Source: Amaranthus tricolor
Taxonomy: Eukaryota; Streptophyta; Magnoliopsida; Caryophyllales; Amaranthaceae
Assembly (NCBI RefSeq): GCF_026212465.1
Contig: NC_080061.1
Coordinates: 23,315,295 to 23,379,294, forward strand
Direction of reading: 5' to 3'
Length of the DNA: 64,000 bases
Below the pieces are notes generated by a model that was not told where the DNA came from, did not search any database, and saw nothing but the letters and a program-made list of their open reading frames with translations. Below are positions 15,181 to 28,061 of this stretch, in pieces. Position numbers and translations under genes: made by a program. Each line of letters starts with the position of its first letter. Position 1 is the stretch's first letter.

Positions 15181-15670
15181 TGGTATAGTGATTGTAGGAA
15201 ATATCGTGTTTTTGATCGAGGTTTGTAGGGCATTGGATTTTTTTATTTTTCTTTCAGTTGACTTGTGTTTTTGTATGCTATGTGTGTCTTTTCATTTTCG
15301 TAATACTATTTGGTTTGTCGTTTCCATTATCATGTGCTATCATGTAAAGCTATCGCAGTGCTGCTACGGGCACTAAATTGTTGTTGTATTGTAAAATGTT
15401 GTGTGCTATTTCTTCTTTTATTTTCAATGTCATATGTCTAGTTGCTTTTATAACTTCTATTATCTTATTACTTATATTATTTTTTGATTGAGATTTTTAT
15501 TATTAATTTGTGTTAGTTTAATGTGAAATACGTTTAGCGTCATATATAGACCTTTATTACAATAACAAAATATTGAGTATTTAGACATACGTATCTAGAA
15601 CTTTAGTCGTGAAAGTTTTCACGTCACATTTGTGTTAATTTTTCTTATAAAAATAGTTTTATCTCATAGG
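15180..15670. other. AT-rich sequence, nothing recognised
   Basis: No credible gene or repeat. The open frame at 15131-15376 looks like chance. Confidence 0.55.
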
Positions 15671-15675
15671 ATAAG

Positions 15676-16137
15676 ATGTCTCAAAACATTGATAAGAGTT
15701 GGATATATAAATCAAGAAATACTGAGGCTTATATTAAGAGTGTTAGTGCTTTATGGAATTTGCAAAGAAAGGGGCACAAAATGGGAAAATAAGATGCCCA
15801 TGTAGTAAGTGTCAAGCTAATAGAAAGAAATTCTTACCATTGGAGGAAGTTGAGAGACACATTTTGTTTAAAGGATTTTATAAGGAATAAAAGGATTGGA
15901 TATTTAATGGATCTACAACTCTTGTGGATAGTGTGTTTAATCAAGGGCTTCCTATTAAAGTTTCAAATGAATATGATATCATAGGTCAAGATGATATATC
16001 GGTGTTACCTCGAGATGCTTTAGGGTTGAATACTCCTTTTGTTTTCGAGTTAGCTAGTGAACACCATGATGAGCAGGCAACCGATGAGACAATAGAAGAA
16101 CCTAGTGCTGATGTCAAATTTATCATTGATCTCGCAT
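15676..16137 (+). pseudogene. CACTA (En/Spm) TNP2-type transposase, N-terminal fragment
   Basis: From the ATG at 15676 the frame reads KSWIYKSRNTEAYI and, after a frameshift, GKIRCPCSKCQANRKKF, then ERHILFKGFYKE. This is the transposase-associated zinc domain at the start of plant CACTA TNP2 proteins (W-x-x-Y spacing, CPC-x2-C, H-x6-G). A stop follows, and an acidic stretch (EHHDEQATDETIEEP) continues to 16130. The catalytic core is missing and no CACTA ends were found. Confidence 0.75.
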
Positions 16138-16138
16138 G

Positions 16139-16422
16139 CTGCTTCTACCCGGAGGTTCCTATAGTCGAATTCGTCGTGGCTGTAGCTGTCGTGTGTCGAG
16201 CTTGGTGCTGTCGATTTTCTCGTGGCTGTTGATGCTGCCCGGAGATTGCTGTCGTCAGTGTTGCCGCGTGCTGCGCTTGCTGTGTCGAGATTGCAGCTGT
16301 TAGAACAATCGTGTGATGCGCCTGCTGTGTCGCGATGGCTGTTGTTGCCGTTGTCATGTGTTGCCGCCTGCTGCTGTCATTGCTGTACCCGCTGCTGTCA
16401 TCGTTGCGCCTGCATCCGACTT
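16139..16422. repeat. GC-rich low-complexity island (TGCTGTCGTG-like words)
   Basis: Nearly 300 bases built from short words such as TGCTGTCG, GTTGCCG and CGCCTGCTG, sharply richer in GC than both sides. It joins directly onto the CACTA fragment. All frames give low-complexity Cys/Val/Leu or His/Thr/Ala runs, so I do not call a gene. Confidence 0.7.
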
Positions 16423-16429
16423 TAAATAT

Positions 16430-17540
16430 TGCATGGTTATGAAACTGTGCTTCTCATTGCTCTATGGTCTCACCCCCTAATGCACCCGATCACAAAAGTC
16501 ACTCTGAATTTGGCTTATGTGATCTACAAAATGATTTTAAAAGCTATTACCTAGATTAAAATCAATGTGCAACTTTAATATGAATGTGATGCATTCAAAG
16601 ATAAACAAGCAATCACAAAGGAGGTACAATGGATGGTCCACATTACATGATTTCTATCCATTAACATATCATGCTTCTCATGCTTATAACTTTCCAAATG
16701 CCAGATAAAGTACTCGAGGAATCACACACTTTATTTATTGGTGAACCGAATGCTTCAATACTTAGTCAATAGTATTCATGCTTATGAAAATAGTGTTGTA
16801 ACTTTATTTTACTTGAAATTGTGTTGATATTTTATTTGCTAATTATTTTGGCTTTAATTTCCTTATGCTTGGCAAACTTTTCCTCAATCCTGCATTTTTT
16901 CTTACGCAAGATAGCATAATTTTTTTTTTCTAGATCATTGCATTGACCTTCTCGTTCCACCATGATTATCCTTGTTAACCATGAATGTACCTCTTGAATC
17001 TCCTAAAATCACCTTAGTTATTAGAGTGATACAAGTTTTCATTTTTCATCGAGTATCCTCTACATCCGAGGCCATCTCTTAATCAATATTTTTAACAATT
17101 GTCTTGGCAAAAGCTTTAGCATCAAATCATTAATATGACGACAACCCCTTGACAGTTTCATAAAAATTGTAACCACACTTCAGTTTTTCACATCACTCAT
17201 CAAAAATCTCAAATGAAGATAACAATTTAGGAGTTGTTCGGTGACATTGTCGTTTCTAGTTTTAAGGCTTTTCAAAACTAAAATTATTTAAAACTAGTTC
17301 GAATGTTTCATTTTAAAAAACGGCTTTTAGTCTTTCTTTACAATGTAAAAACAAAATAGGAGCAATTGCTTTATGACTGCAAATCCTTGGTGACTTGAGC
17401 CATAGGTTACAAAAATGGCTTCTCTTCTCATATGTGTCTGTTATCACTCATTAATTCTTACAATTATCATCTCTTAATTCACATCATTTTCACAATACAT
17501 CAACTGCAATCTCTTGGTCGGCAAAACTTCAATTAATACT
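16430..17540. other. AT-rich sequence, nothing recognised
   Basis: No frame or repeat I can support. Confidence 0.5.
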
Positions 17541-17544
17541 ATGT

Positions 17545-17795
17545 TTGGATGGAAGGAAAATAAGTCAATAGAAATGTGACAATACCTTCATTTGGATACC
17601 AAAAGGAAGGAGGAGGGAAATGGAGGGGAAGAGTATTGGAAAAAAAAAAACTCCTTTACATTTTTTACTACACAAATCCTTTCAAAAATATAAAAAAATT
17701 CAAAAAAAAAACATCAATCTTTATCCTCCCCCTTTCCCCCTCCCTCCTTTCCCTTTCCTTCCCTTCCCTTTTCTCCTATTCTAGGTAACTACAAC
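17545..17795. mobile_element. MITE-like fold-back element
   Basis: A left arm with TTTGGATGGAAGGAAAA and a purine run (17600-17632) faces a right pyrimidine run (17722-17780) that pairs with it, around an AT-rich centre. The arrangement looks like a short non-autonomous DNA element. Exact ends and target duplication were not resolved. Confidence 0.45.
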
Positions 17796-20780
17796 TAGAA
17801 AATTAATTCAATTGTTAAATTTTAAACAATAGTTTTAACTACCCAACATAAGAGAAAATAGGAAAATTCAAACAGCTTTTATATTCAATTTCAGATTCTT
17901 AACCTCACCCAAATTTCAACATAAACAAAACCATAAGATAACCTTAAAAATGTACAAGAAGTGAAATGTCCAATTCATAACAAATTTCTAATAGTTCTTT
18001 ACTTTTTAGATTGTAATTAGGGTAGGGATGACAGTTTTGAACACATGATATAATTTTGCGCAAAATAGACAATCTATCAACTTGAGGACTTATGCTACCA
18101 GTAATTTGCAATCATATATAATAATAATATTGAAAACGTTGTTTACTTTTAAATTATCCAAGTCCTTCAAACAAAATGTCCATAAGATTAAGACAATAAG
18201 AGATAAAAGATCATCATTGCGAATTTTCAAAGTACCAAACCATAAAGAGTGATTCCAAAAGACTAAAAATATCATCTTTGTTAGCCATAAAGCTTAGTGC
18301 AAAACACTTTCCCCAATATATATCAGTATAATTGTAACAGTTTGTCCGCCTTATTTTGCTCCTCAATTTGCTCCTCTACAGTTGGCACAAAGATTAAGAA
18401 ACTGGGTTGTGTGGGTTAATTACCTTTTGTGAGTTAATTAGTGAAATAAGAGTGAGAAAATAGAAAGTAAAGATGTGTTAATGTGGTGGGGACATGTCAA
18501 AAATAGTAATAGGACAAAGTTAGTGGGATGAACCAAAATAAAAGGTGGGTGATGTCAAGGGAATAAACAAAGTATTTGTTAAGTCCTACCTTTAAAAGAC
18601 AATTCTTTTAGCTGAAAACCATCAAACTACCATAATTAATACCTCAGTCCGAAGTGACTCATAGACTTGTGAATTATACCCTTTATAATATACATCAAAA
18701 ACATAACAAAATGTGGTTAACTACCAATACTTCATAGGTCAATGATTTAAAGAATAAAATAACAATTAAGGTACATCATCTCCGTAAGAGATATTGCCTC
18801 TCTTAGTTCCTCTTTTCAATAACCAAACCTCAACGAAGACTATTAGGTCACAAAAACTCAAAATGTAACATACATTAAAAAAATAACTATTTATCTTAAT
18901 ATAAGAAAATGAAAACATGAATTGGCCTAAGGTCACACTAGATAAACAAACCTCAATTGTGAAAGTTTTCAAAACTAGTGAAAGAACTTTGTACCATGAA
19001 TTATAATCCCCCTCCTTGAAAAATTGAGCATGAATTTCTTAATTTAATCTCATAAACTTTTAGTTTAACAAACATCCATAGAGAATAACGATGGTATCTC
19101 TTACAAATTTGAACCATAAAATAAGGTGGTTAGAGGCCCAAAAGATATCATGGTCTTATTCCTTCTATCATTCCCTCAATAACTTCTGCACGAATCTCTA
19201 GGTCCTAAATTGGGAGCTGGCCTGCTCAGAGTTTCTTTAATTTTCAAATATTTCTTTGAAATGAAGCATACATCAAACAACTCTCATGTCAACAAAGAAA
19301 TTCTGAGATCCCTACAAATGCCTTTACCACAATTATAATATACAAAAAAGGATAGACCACATTGGCAACATGAAACTGATTCTCAAAAGTTAGAAACCTC
19401 AAATCCTAAAACATAAGTAAAATGGATGCCAATTCACAAAGCTTAGCTTACACACTACACTTGCGTGCCCCAAAATGAGTCAGTATGTACGATTATACTT
19501 CACATATGTATACAGCAACACACGTTTGTATACTTTCAACAAAAATCACAACTATATATTCTTCCAACACAACAATCCACAAACTCAAAACATATCCCAT
19601 ACTACAAGCAGGCTACTTCATAAATCATAACAAGCTGATATCCACAACACAATTTCATGTGCTCTGAGTTGCTATAAGTATTCATTTCTTTAAGATGCTA
19701 CTGTTTTCCCCATCAGCTTCTTGAGAAGATCTTACTCCTGAGCTAGTTAGCAATAAACAGTAGAGACAAGGGAATGGGTCTCACGACATATTTGAGCAAA
19801 TTCCAAAACTAATCAAAAGCAAATCTGCTTATTACAACTCTTGTTAGCACCGATTCTAGGTACAACAAGATCAAGGTCTTAATCAGAATAGATTAGCATC
19901 CGCTGCATGAACCATAGATCATTCCTAATGGTCATGACATTGCACTATTTTTAAGTAGTCTTTTACAATGCAGGAAAACTTCATTGCTAAAATTATTCTT
20001 GCGTTAGTTTTAACAATCATAAACTACTTATACGCAATATTCCAACTATTTCAGATACAAGATATCAGACAACCACATAATTGTACAAATTATACAAAAT
20101 TTTAGCCATAATCTTTCATTGTCGACCATTTTTCATTACAACGATCTAATTCTAATATGCTACAATATAAAAGACGAAGATTTACTAGCACAGAAAAACT
20201 GCATAACAGTTAAATATTCAATGTTGACCAAAAGAATAAGGAACAGTCATTAAAAAAGAAGCAAACCAACAGTAGTTGAATCAATGCCCTAACCTTGCAA
20301 TTGAGAGTCGAGAGAGAACAATGAAGTACGATGGTGCAGTGGTATAGACTGTAGACAATGGCCAAGACCTAGCAGTGTTCTCATTACGCTAAACTTGGGT
20401 CATTTTATGCAATTAATGGGAATGAAAGCCCATTCTGCCAGAGGGTGTTAGGCAGGTGGGATTTGAGGAAGGAATGGAACATTGTCATAAAAATAAGTCT
20501 AAATTTTTGTTTGTTTAAAGGGAATAGAAATAGAGAATGAGATTAAAAAAGATAAAGTCCCCAACAAAAATGTGTTGAGGGAGCATAGGTATTTGAGTTG
20601 AGACTTTTATTTTATCTCTTTCTTCCAAGTCTCTACCAAAATAAACAAGGAATGAGACTTTTTAGTTTTCAAATGGAAAAATGAATTAAAAAGCAACCAA
20701 CTGAAACAGTTTATGATTTAATGTTAATTGAATCGACACAACATCTTTTGATGGAGCAGGTGAATGAAGAAATAAGTGGA
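17796..20780. other. AT-rich sequence with scattered MITE-like pieces
   Basis: I see no gene. 18340-18600 (CTCCTCTACAGTTGGCACAAAG to GGGAATAAACAAAG) and 20420-20660 look like short plant DNA-element debris without clean ends. The rest has nothing recognisable. Confidence 0.45.
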
Positions 20781-21345
20781 AATAACCTAGTTAAAGAGTG
20801 TGTGTGTGTGTGTATACTTCCTTTAAGCTGAGTTTTTAACTTTTATTTGGTCAAGTTCATATTCTTCAATGGAACATATCTAATAAACCCAACTATTGAA
20901 GGCTTTTCAACTTCCATGGAATTGTAATTTAAGAAACTTTGATCGTGACTTTTGAACCATAAAACATAATTGTGTATTAGTCCATATGAAACCTCATAAA
21001 TGTTGTTAAGCTTACTTTTTCATGTCATTTTTCTGCTTGCTAAAACAAAGATGTAGTGAGGATTTGAGAAGCTCTTATCTATTATATGCTGGAACATTTA
21101 ATTATTCAGTGCAATTCTTAATGGATACTTTTCCTTTACCATGTGTTAAAAATGCTTGCATATTTGGCATCATGTTTGTGTTGTCAATCTTTGCTGAGGT
21201 AGCGCATCAACTTGATGTGAGGTAGACACTTTTTAAAATTTTGTATTTTTAATTACCATTATTTATGATATGACATACTTTGTCCTTGACACTAGCAATA
21301 GCTTGCTAGGTGTGAGTTTTGCTTCCTCACAGGGAGGAAAAAAAG

Positions 21346-23040
21346 ATGAAAGTTAACATTCTACATTGGCACGCTGTTGCTTCATGGACCTGGGATGCCC
21401 AAGATGAAACATGTGGAATATGCAGGATGGCCTTTGACGGTTGTTGTCCTGATTGCAAATTACCTGGGGATGACTGCCCATTGAGTAAGTAACCTTTTCT
21501 TTTTCTTTTTTGTGAAACGCTAAAAAATCCCTGCTGTTTTTCCTGGTACAGTATTGATTTATGTATGAATTATACAAATACAATAATATACACATGATAT
21601 ATGTGTGAATCATTCAAATATAGACAGCTGTATTAGTATTGTAGCCTTGTTGAGGAGTACTGGTATTGGGGCATTATCGTTTCTGGATATTTAGGATGGG
21701 GGGAGTACTTTATCCTGTCAAAGATAGTTTTTTTTTGTCTAGACAAGTACTGCAAGGGGGCAACTTATTGTTCGACATAGATGTAGAGGCTTTCAGGAAA
21801 CCTTTTGACCTCCAGATTGCTTACAAACTAAACCAAATGTCATTGAGTTTTGTTCTTATAGCCGACAGATCATATTGGATATGGTCTTTTGAAACGCTTA
21901 GTGAATGTTGTTACTGGGAAAAAGCTTTGTGGGACGTGTTAACTGATAATCAATCCTGTTTGAAGATGGCTTCTGATGGTTCCCCTTTGTGTCATTTAAA
22001 AAAGACCCCTTCCGGATTTTAATTTTTTGTTTTCTTAAATACTTGTTTAGAATGCAGTTGAGGAAGTAGACTACATTGTTTCTGAATTACATGCCTCGAC
22101 ATCTCATTAAATGCTAATGAGATGAATAGACATTCTAAGATGAGATTTTGTTTCTTTTCGTTTGCTGTACGTCTTGTACGTGTACTAGTTATCTGGTGCC
22201 CAATGTGTAGCTCAAAGACTCATGTTAATGTAAACATTGGACGCTGTGGATCGTCTCTAGAGTTTTCGATATATTAAGCACATATTTGAAGGAATGGACT
22301 TAGTAATAACATGTGCAATTTTGTTTTACTTGTTGCTTGGAGATCATAAGATATATGTTCATCATTGTTCTACTAGTTACCGATGTACAATTGAGATTTT
22401 TAATCCATAACCTAGTTTTGCACTGTCGATACTGGCAACTTGCATTTTCAGAATGATTGCCTTCTTTTGCATTGCTTAATTTTTAAAGTATTAAAAATAT
22501 AAATTTTGTTTTCAATTGCTTGTTTCCGTTGTTCCACTAATTCATTATAGAATGGTATGTTAATGCGGTAACGAGAGTGATGAGGTCATTATAACGCCTA
22601 AACATCTGTCAAAAGCATGAAATATCCCTTGATATGGCTCAAAAAGCGTTTTTTTACCTTTACGATGCGGGAAATATCGGTTTGTTTTTTGCGACGCAGC
22701 CAATGCTGATGCAGCCTTTGTTTTTTGCGACGCAGCCAATGCTGATGCAGCCTTTGTTTTTGCATAATGTCATAGGTTGGTTTCTTACTTTCTAATTGCT
22801 GGTTTGTGATTGATGCTTGTGTGCACAATGTTTCTGATATGTGTGGAACCCTGTGTGTTTATATCTAATAATACAACATGGGTTATGCTCTTGGTGTATA
22901 AGACTAAAGATGTCTCATTTGCAGTTTGGGGACAATGCAACCATGCTTTCCATCTACACTGCATTTTAAAGTGGGTCAATTCACAAACCTCTCAAGCTCA
23001 CTGTCCTATGTGTCGTCGAGAATGGCATTTCAAGGACTGA
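21346..23040 (+). CDS. APC11: Anaphase-promoting complex subunit 11 (RING-H2), two exons
   Basis: APC11 is the RING subunit of the anaphase-promoting complex, the nuclear E3 ubiquitin ligase that degrades cyclins and securin; it recruits the E2. Exon 1 is 21346-21484 and exon 2 is 22925-23040; the junction splits one Ile codon (A then TT), with donor GTAAGT and acceptor TTGCAG. The product is 84 residues, the usual family length. All RING-H2 ligands are present: Cys23, Cys26, Cys34, Cys37, Cys44, Cys51, His53, His56, His58, Cys59, Cys73, Cys76. The N-terminus reads HWHAVASWTWD and the end CPMCRREWHFKD. The start is preceded by an acceptor-like TCCTCACAG, so a 5' UTR intron is likely. Contrast the dead copy at 7598-9259. 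Confidence 0.93.
22691..22756. repeat. 36 bp tandem duplication in the APC11 intron
   Basis: GCGACGCAGCCAATGCTGAT plus GCAGCCTTTG and a T run occurs twice in copy B and once in copy A (about 8946), so it duplicated or was lost after the segmental duplication. Confidence 0.9.
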
Positions 23041-23324
23041 AAACGGCGGATTCTAAAGTCAACCATAGTACAACTCCTAACCTTCCTTTATTGTAATGTA
23101 AATTCACGCATCATTGCCTCACTAATAATAAAGAAATGTAAGCCATTTAATAGTTGGTTATTGCTTTACAAAATCCTATTTGGAAGAACAACTCACAAAC
23201 TTTGCTACTGTTTGTGTCGCGCCATTGTTATGATTCAAACTAGAAGGTTTCGGAATTGTTTGGAATCGAGAACAAGTTTGACATTTCCTTGATGATGGGT
23301 CTTGAATTTGGTTCTTGGTGTATA

Positions 23325-23550
23325 AGGATGGCAATTAAGTCTGAGTCTACTCCTAATCCAACTTGATCCGAGGAATTCAATCTGATTTGAGTCTGAGAAA
23401 ATAATATCATACCCTGGATCCGATTATATAGTTCGAGTTCGATTCAGAGATGGATCGGAGTTGGACCTTATACTCTGGTCGGACACTAACTCCAACTCCG
23501 ACTCGACCCGACTCTAACTCGACCTGACACCCGACTTCGAGTAGAATATA
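23325..23550. repeat. hAT-like short element end, GAGTCCGA-rich (copy B)
   Basis: Counterpart of 9543-9765, opening GGATGGCAATTAAG. No second end or transposase is visible. Confidence 0.35.
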
Positions 23551-23821
23551 GTTATAATATTCAAAGAGAGATCGTAGAATTATAGTTAATGTTGTTAAAA
23601 GCATGAATTTAACTCAAATAAAAAAAAAAACTCTCAGAATCGAATAGTAAATACGAATGATTTAAGAATTTTGCTAAATTATGAAGCATTAATCGCTTTT
23701 GTATATTCTTTAGTCATTATTATTGTAAAAGAACAATTAAAACTCACTTATCTTTAAAAATTGTTATTATTCAAAAAATACATATATACTTATTGTTTTC
23801 TTTTTTCCTATTATTTCTATG

Positions 23822-24255
23822 AATCACTAAACATAAAAAGATATATATTTATCATATAATTCAGTAATTTAGAAAACCTAATCATATAATTCAATAATTC
23901 AATAATCTTTATTAAATTAAGCAATGCCAAGTAGAGTGATCTTGTAATAGCTTGTAATAGGTTATCAAAGCTACATTATATTATAACAATTTAAAAGGCC
24001 TATTAATTTCATAACAATAAATGAAAAAACTTAATAGTTTTCGCAATCAATAATTCAAAAATTATCAATTATGAACATCAACTCAATCGTAACACTAAAT
24101 GAAACCAAGTCTTAAATGGTAATCTACTTAAGAAAAACTAGCTCTAAGGTGGCAAAATTTTTCACTAAAAAGCTAAGAGTCATAACACCCACGCTTATTA
24201 TTCATAAAATAGTCATATTATGGTCAAAAGTCTCAATTTTAATCAATTCGAAAGC
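23822..24255. other. About 430 bp present only in duplication copy B
   Basis: At the matching point of copy A (about 10038-10045) the sequence passes directly from TTTCTATTAATC to GAGAAAAATTAGAAATTAAA. The extra block is AT-rich with no recognisable ends, so insertion in B or deletion in A cannot be told apart. Confidence 0.7.
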
Positions 24256-25435
24256 AAAAATTAGAAATTAAAGTCTACAGATATGGTTGATTGGATAGGT
24301 TAAGACCCAATTTAGCATTTTTGTGGAGTATTATTAGAATCGGTATAATTGTATGATTCTAGTTGTGGTTTAAGAGTCTTTATTTTATCATTAGAAAGCA
24401 AAAAAGTAAAATTAAGGTCCAAAGATATAGTTGATTGGGGCTAAGACCCTATTTAGCATTTTTTTTGGAGTATTATTAAAATTGTGTAGAATCGGTAAAA
24501 TTGTATGATTCTAGTCATGATTTCATGATTTTATACGATTTTAATGATTCTAATTGCGATATTAGAATTTGCAGGACGTACATATTTTCTTTGTTAAGTT
24601 GTACGTATTTGAAAGGCTACACTATTAGTTTTTTATACTTTTAAATCATTAGTATAATATCGATATTAGACCAACTATAAGTAAGTGTTTTAGCATGCTG
24701 ATGTTGGATTTTGAACTAACTTAAGCTAGCATTTTGGCATTTTGTAGTTGTCATGTTAGGATGATTTAATTGATATTTTAATTATTTTAAGTTATTGTTT
24801 TAATATGCTGAAGTTGATAATTTAATTAGTTTAATATGTGTATGTTTATGTGTGTGTTAGAGAGAGAGAGAGAGTGAGGGATTTAGTTGGAAATTTGAAT
24901 AGTTTATGTTTTTGTTTTGGAAGGTCGAAATTGCCATTTCAAATTGATTAAGTTGGCCTTTTGACTAGGTTAAGTTGGTGTTTTAACCGGCTGAATTTGA
25001 CATTTTAACTAGTTTGAGGTTGTGTTTTAGAATGATCAAGTTGGCTTTTTATTTCTGTAAAGTTGATGTTTTAACTTGTAGAAATTGACATTTTAGTATG
25101 TTGAAGTTGACATTTTAAACAATATAAGTTTGCTTTATAATGTATAAGTTGTGTTTGCCTCTATACAAACAAATGTTTTTTTTATCAAGAATCCTATTTT
25201 CTTCAACAAGCTCTCTCATTAGTTCTTAAATTGACGAACCCAAATAAAATACCAAAATATGCATCACAATACAACTTATTATATGGAATCGAATGATATA
25301 AGAAGTAGGTGTTGTATATAGTTTATTTAATATAGTTTCTTATGAGTTTATATCCCTCAAAAAAATGTTAATTTGTTAAGAGGGATTGTGTTTGTCTTAT
25401 TTTATATAATTTTTTATGAATGTATGATTCTTTTA

Positions 25436-25827
25436 CCAAATTTAATTTGTTGGAAGAACTATGTGAATGTATTTATTTATTTTTAGATATCACAACTTAT
25501 GATTCTCTTGCAAATTTTCAATTTGCTAGAAGAATTATGTTTATGATTTTGATATTTTTTTTAGAAAAAAAATATATTTTTATTAGGTGATGATTGGGAA
25601 TATTCTAAATTAATGATTATTTAGGTATTGATTTATGATTTAATTTAGTGATGAAATTTTTGTGTATACGTAGATGTATATATTTAATGTTATGTGTTTG
25701 TTAAAATTTTGGTTAATTTCTTTATTGAGATTAAATAGTGATAGTAAATGTTGTTTGTATGTGTTGTTGATTGAATCATTAGAATATCTAAAGGAGATTA
25801 AAGGGATTTAATTATTTAAATAAAATA
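25436..25827. other. AT-rich flank between duplication B and the Sirevirus
   Basis: Contains a degenerate repeat (TTTGTTGGAAGAACTATG and TTTGCTAGAAGAATTATG). No gene. Confidence 0.6.
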
Positions 25828-27270
25828 TGTTGATTCAATTAGGAACGGGAACAGCAACAAGAGGGGGGTGAATTGTTGTTGTTGCAAGTTTAAGCGATTA
25901 TGCCCTGTTTTTGCGGAATTATTCAAAATAAATAAAGCTTAAACTAAGAGCAAAATAATAAGAGAGACGCACGATTTTACGTGGAAACCTTTTGGGCCTA
26001 AACAAAAGGAAAAACCACGACCACTTGGGATTTCTAACCACTTCACTATGTTTAAGGCAATTAGTTACAATTACAATAAACACCTTACTTCACTCGAAGC
26101 GAAACAACTAGGCCAACTCTTCACTCTCTAATTGCTTTACTCAAAGCAACAAACTTAGCTTTACAATAAGCTAATCCTCTCTAGCTTCACTAAAAGCTAT
26201 CTAACTTCCCCCTTAGACTCACCCGAGTCTAATTACATAAACTCTCAAAAACCCTTACAAAAAGGATATAAATTCTCTAAAATAAATCAAAGAGTTGCAT
26301 CAAGAAAATATTATAATTTAATTGGCAATTTTGAGAACAAAATATTTCTTGTAAAATCCAACAAAAACGTATGAAAAATACTTAAGCACAAAACGTTGGA
26401 TTACTTTTTTTTTTTTCACTTAAAAAAACGGAATTATCTTGCAATTTATAGAAAATAATATTCCTAAGAAAATGGAATAATCCAATCCATCATCCCACTA
26501 TCAAGAGATCATGGGAGTAATGTGGATTAAGCAAACACACGGTTATTTCCATAAGATTTGATTAAGTCAAATCACACGTGTACATAAACAATAACCGCTG
26601 TTCCCTTAATAACCGCTGTTCCCTAAAGTAGCAGTTTCTTCAGTAGTAATTCCTGTTCCCCAAATTAATGGCTGGAACTTCATGCTATATTTTAGAAAAC
26701 GGTTAATCTTAGTGGGAATGATTGCTTGCTATTTTTTAGGAATAAAAACCGGTTAGAAAGATTTGCTAAGACCAATTCAAAGTTAGTTAATTCTATTTTT
26801 AACAAATCCAGGATTTACTAAAAATAGATCCTAAAATAAAGGATCTTAACAAATAAAACGTGAATACATTTTCTTTAACAAAAACGATTTGCCAATTAAC
26901 TTTTAATAAATTTTTACTGCAATAATTTAATTTAAAATACATTAACTAAAAATAATAATTAAAATATGATAATCAGAATTTTCAGTCAACGTAGTCAACC
27001 TTCAGCTCAGGAACAGTGTGCTGTCTCCAGACTTCAGTTTAGCTAGAACATCCAACTTGGGAACAGTAGATCTGCTGTCTCCATTTTACATCCCAAGCGA
27101 TATACTTCTCCTAACATCAATTGAAACCTTTTGACATGTACGTTTCCATAAGCTAAGGCATAGGTACTATCAACGATCATAATCATAATCGGATATCGAC
27201 CTGCACAATCTCTAAAAACATGTTCGCTTAAATAAAGTGTAGTCATCATCAAAACTCAAGAGGTCCAACA
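25828..27270 (-). repeat. 3' LTR of the Sirevirus
   Basis: 1443 bp, beginning TGTTGATTCAATTAGG and ending GGTCCAACA in plus-strand view. It holds six GGAACAG/CTGTTCC heptamers. A minus-strand TATAAATT near 26447-26454 is a candidate TATA box. Confidence 0.95.
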
Positions 27271-27286
27271 AATTCCCCCTTTTTGA
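27271..27286 (-). other. Polypurine tract beside the 3' LTR
   Basis: Minus strand reads an A/G run (AAAAAGGGGGAATT) directly next to the 3' LTR, the plus-strand primer of reverse transcription. Confidence 0.88.
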
Positions 27287-27771
27287 TGATGACAAACTTT
27301 TCAAACAAACTTAAAAACAAAATAGAGTAAACCAATGTTGAAGAGTATGTTAGAGAGCAAAACAACTCTACATTACTTAGTAAATTAACTCGTTACAATA
27401 TAATTTACCAAGCATACATTAAAAACAAATTACTCTATTAATTAGAATTACTTAAAATAACTTAAGCATAATCAAAATATCGGAAGAACTTTTATAACTT
27501 AAGATTTCAAATAAAACTAAAACAAAACAAATCTTACCAAACAAAACTTAAAGCACTGTAAGAAATTTTATCATAGCATTCAAGTAATCATCAGAGCATA
27601 TACATCATAACAATCAAAGTATGTATCTCGGTATGTATATCAGAGCTAAACTTATTAATCATCAGAGCATCAGAGCATGAATATCAGAGCATAGCCACAG
27701 TTCCTAATGTTCAACAGAATAAATGTATATCAGACTAAGCATACTCAAGCATTATTTAAGTTTGTGCCAAA

Positions 27772-27786
27772 TATTCCCCCTTTTGA
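27772..27786 (-). other. Second polypurine-tract-like copy
   Basis: AAAAGGGGGAATAT on the minus strand repeats the tract about 500 bp upstream of the 3' LTR, and a related GATGATG/GACATCATT context follows both. Repeated tracts are a known Sirevirus trait. Confidence 0.6.
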
Positions 27787-28061
27787 CATCATTCAAAAAG
27801 AAGATAAGCAATCAAACCACAGCACTAAACATATAGTTATAGTCAAAGAGAGAATAAGGATGCACAAATTAAAAAGCAATAACAATGAATGCAAGCATGA
27901 TAAGCAATGACTAATCAAACCTAACAGTTAGTAGCATATGTAAAAAGGTTTAACAAAGTTAACAATGTTTAAGAGGTGTACCCCAGCTGATACCAAAAGA
28001 CAAAGAAATTGTTTGGTGACAGAGATAGTAGCAATGAAACATAAAAGATATTAAAGGAGAA

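Larger units (their letters stand above)
20781..25435 (+). repeat. Segmental duplication, copy B (intact APC11 copy)
   Basis: Matches 7011-11224 in the same orientation across its whole length. Extra in copy B: a tandem 36 bp unit at 22691-22756 and about 430 bases at 23822-24255. The right end lies 392 bp from the Sirevirus. Confidence 0.93.
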
